Assembly: GCF_008973665.1 (NCBI RefSeq) | Contig: NZ_WACP01000004.1 | Span: forward strand, 310,001-374,000 | Source: Paenibacillus tengchongensis | GTDB taxonomy: Bacteria > Bacillota > Bacilli > Paenibacillales > Paenibacillaceae | Length of the DNA: 64,000 nucleotides | Direction of reading: 5' to 3' | Program-made: the position numbers and the translations under genes | Part shown: positions 63,483 to 64,000 of the stretch, in pieces | Position numbering within the stretch: the stretch's first letter is position 1 | Layout: every line of letters begins with the position of its first letter | The notes under the pieces: generated by a model | Databases searched by the model: none | Seen by the model: only the letters and a program-made list of their open reading frames with translations | Told to the model about the DNA's origin: nothing

Positions 63483-64000
63483 ATGCGCATAGCCAAGCTG
63501 AAGCCGGGTGACGCCTTGTTTCAAGCCGTCATCTATCTGCTGTTCGGAGTGTTCACACTCAGCTGTATCTATCCCTTCTATTATCTGTTCATCAACACGA
63601 TCAGCTCCAACGACCTTAGCGCCGCAGGTGATATCAGGTTTTATCCGCGGGGAATTCATTTGGACAACTATACGAAGGTGCTTAAGATTAGCGGACTCAG
63701 CCATGCGGCACTGGTGTCTGTCTACCGGACCGTCGTCGGCACATTCCTGACCGTCGGCGCATCCGCTTTTCTCGGCTATCTGTTCACCAAGCGGGAAATG
63801 TGGGGCCGGCAGATCTGGTACCGCAGCATTGTGGTGACGATGTATTTCAGCGCGGGACTTATTCCGTGGTATATCACCATGCACAACCTGCATCTGACCA
63901 ATAACTATCTGGCTTATATCCTGCCGTCGATCATCACTCCGTTCAACATTATTCTGGTCAAAACCTATGTCGAAGCCATCCCGTCTTCCCTTGAGGAATC
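63483..64000 (+). CDS. Carbohydrate ABC transporter permease (LplC/YtcP type), cut by window end
   Basis: The first 172 codons of a permease, open at the window end. Segments visible include GVFTLSCIYPFYYLFINTIS, the loop YPRGIHLDNYTKV and the MsmG/YtcP-like GLIPWYITMHNLHLTNNYLAYI. The ATG at 63483 has GAGGCGGTGG upstream. It forms a heterodimer with the preceding permease. Confidence 0.88.
   Translation, partial: MRIAKLKPGDALFQAVIYLLFGVFTLSCIYPFYYLFINTISSNDLSAAGDIRFYPRGIHLDNYTKVLKISGLSHAALVSVYRTVVGTFLTVGASAFLGYLFTKREMWGRQIWYRSIVVTMYFSAGLIPWYITMHNLHLTNNYLAYILPSIITPFNIILVKTYVEAIPSSLEE

Overview
The window looks like chromosomal DNA of a Paenibacillus-type Firmicute. GC is moderately high, Shine-Dalgarno sites are strong (AGGAGG class), and intrinsic terminators with U-runs separate most units. 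Gene content fits: S-layer-homology and copper-amine-oxidase-N-domain wall proteins, a YesM/YesN two-component pair, a tandem-dynamin DynA, parE/parC, PurT, and Opp/Dpp and LplB/YtcP-type ABC transporters. Species cannot be fixed from sequence alone. I see no prophage, insertion sequence, CRISPR array, rRNA or tRNA.

Layout. 0.1-6.9 kb: a PAS/AAA+/Fis regulator divergent from an amino-acid catabolic operon (MHS transporter, P5C dehydrogenase, glutamate dehydrogenase, small protein). 7-9.1 kb: LysR regulator and two tiny membrane/zinc-ribbon genes. 9.3-11.4 kb: leuCD. 11.5-18.4 kb: envelope cluster (two paralogous amidases, a GerMN lipoprotein, an SLH protein). 18.4-19.4 kb: nth and a small partner. 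20.2-25.7 kb: dynA, then purT with a GNAT gene. 26.1-31.9 kb: YesN response regulator, YesM kinase, sugar-binding lipoprotein and MglB. 32-36.6 kb: WG-repeat protein, CAP-domain protein, decayed aminoglycoside phosphotransferase, GDSL hydrolase. 36.7-38.7 kb: ABC exporter. 38.7-43.5 kb: parE and parC. 43.7-46.5 kb: GNAT, MarR, RluA-type pseudouridine synthase and methyltransferase. 46.7-48.3 kb: a truncated regulator fragment, then a Fur-box promoter driving a flavodoxin and an unknown protein. 48.4-49.5 kb: two acetyltransferases. 49.7-56.6 kb: an ArsR-like regulator and a complete Dpp/Opp peptide transporter. 56.6-57.6 kb: rplY (L25/Ctc) with an unusual leader. 57.8-62.2 kb: bactofilin-like, GyrI-like, SMP-30, FAH, CDP-alcohol transferase and CWC genes. 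62.5-64 kb: two carbohydrate ABC permeases, the second cut by the window end.

How genes work together. The first operon would import an amino acid and convert glutamate semialdehyde to glutamate and then 2-oxoglutarate. The 26-32 kb cluster looks like a three-component sugar-sensing system (binding lipoprotein, kinase, regulator) plus a second binding protein. The Fur-box promoter suggests flavodoxin replacing ferredoxin under iron limitation. The ArsR-like regulator probably controls the adjacent peptide transporter through a palindrome overlapping its promoter.

The least ordinary structure is the rplY leader. It has a strong promoter, a terminator-like hairpin about 25 nt downstream of the expected start, then three tandem copies of a 64-65 bp unit. 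Each unit can fold into a multi-branched hairpin, and the last ends directly at the ribosome-binding site. Other points of interest are the enhancer-binding-like regulator with an altered GAFTGA loop facing a sigma-A-type promoter, and the extreme GC-rich linker of DynA.
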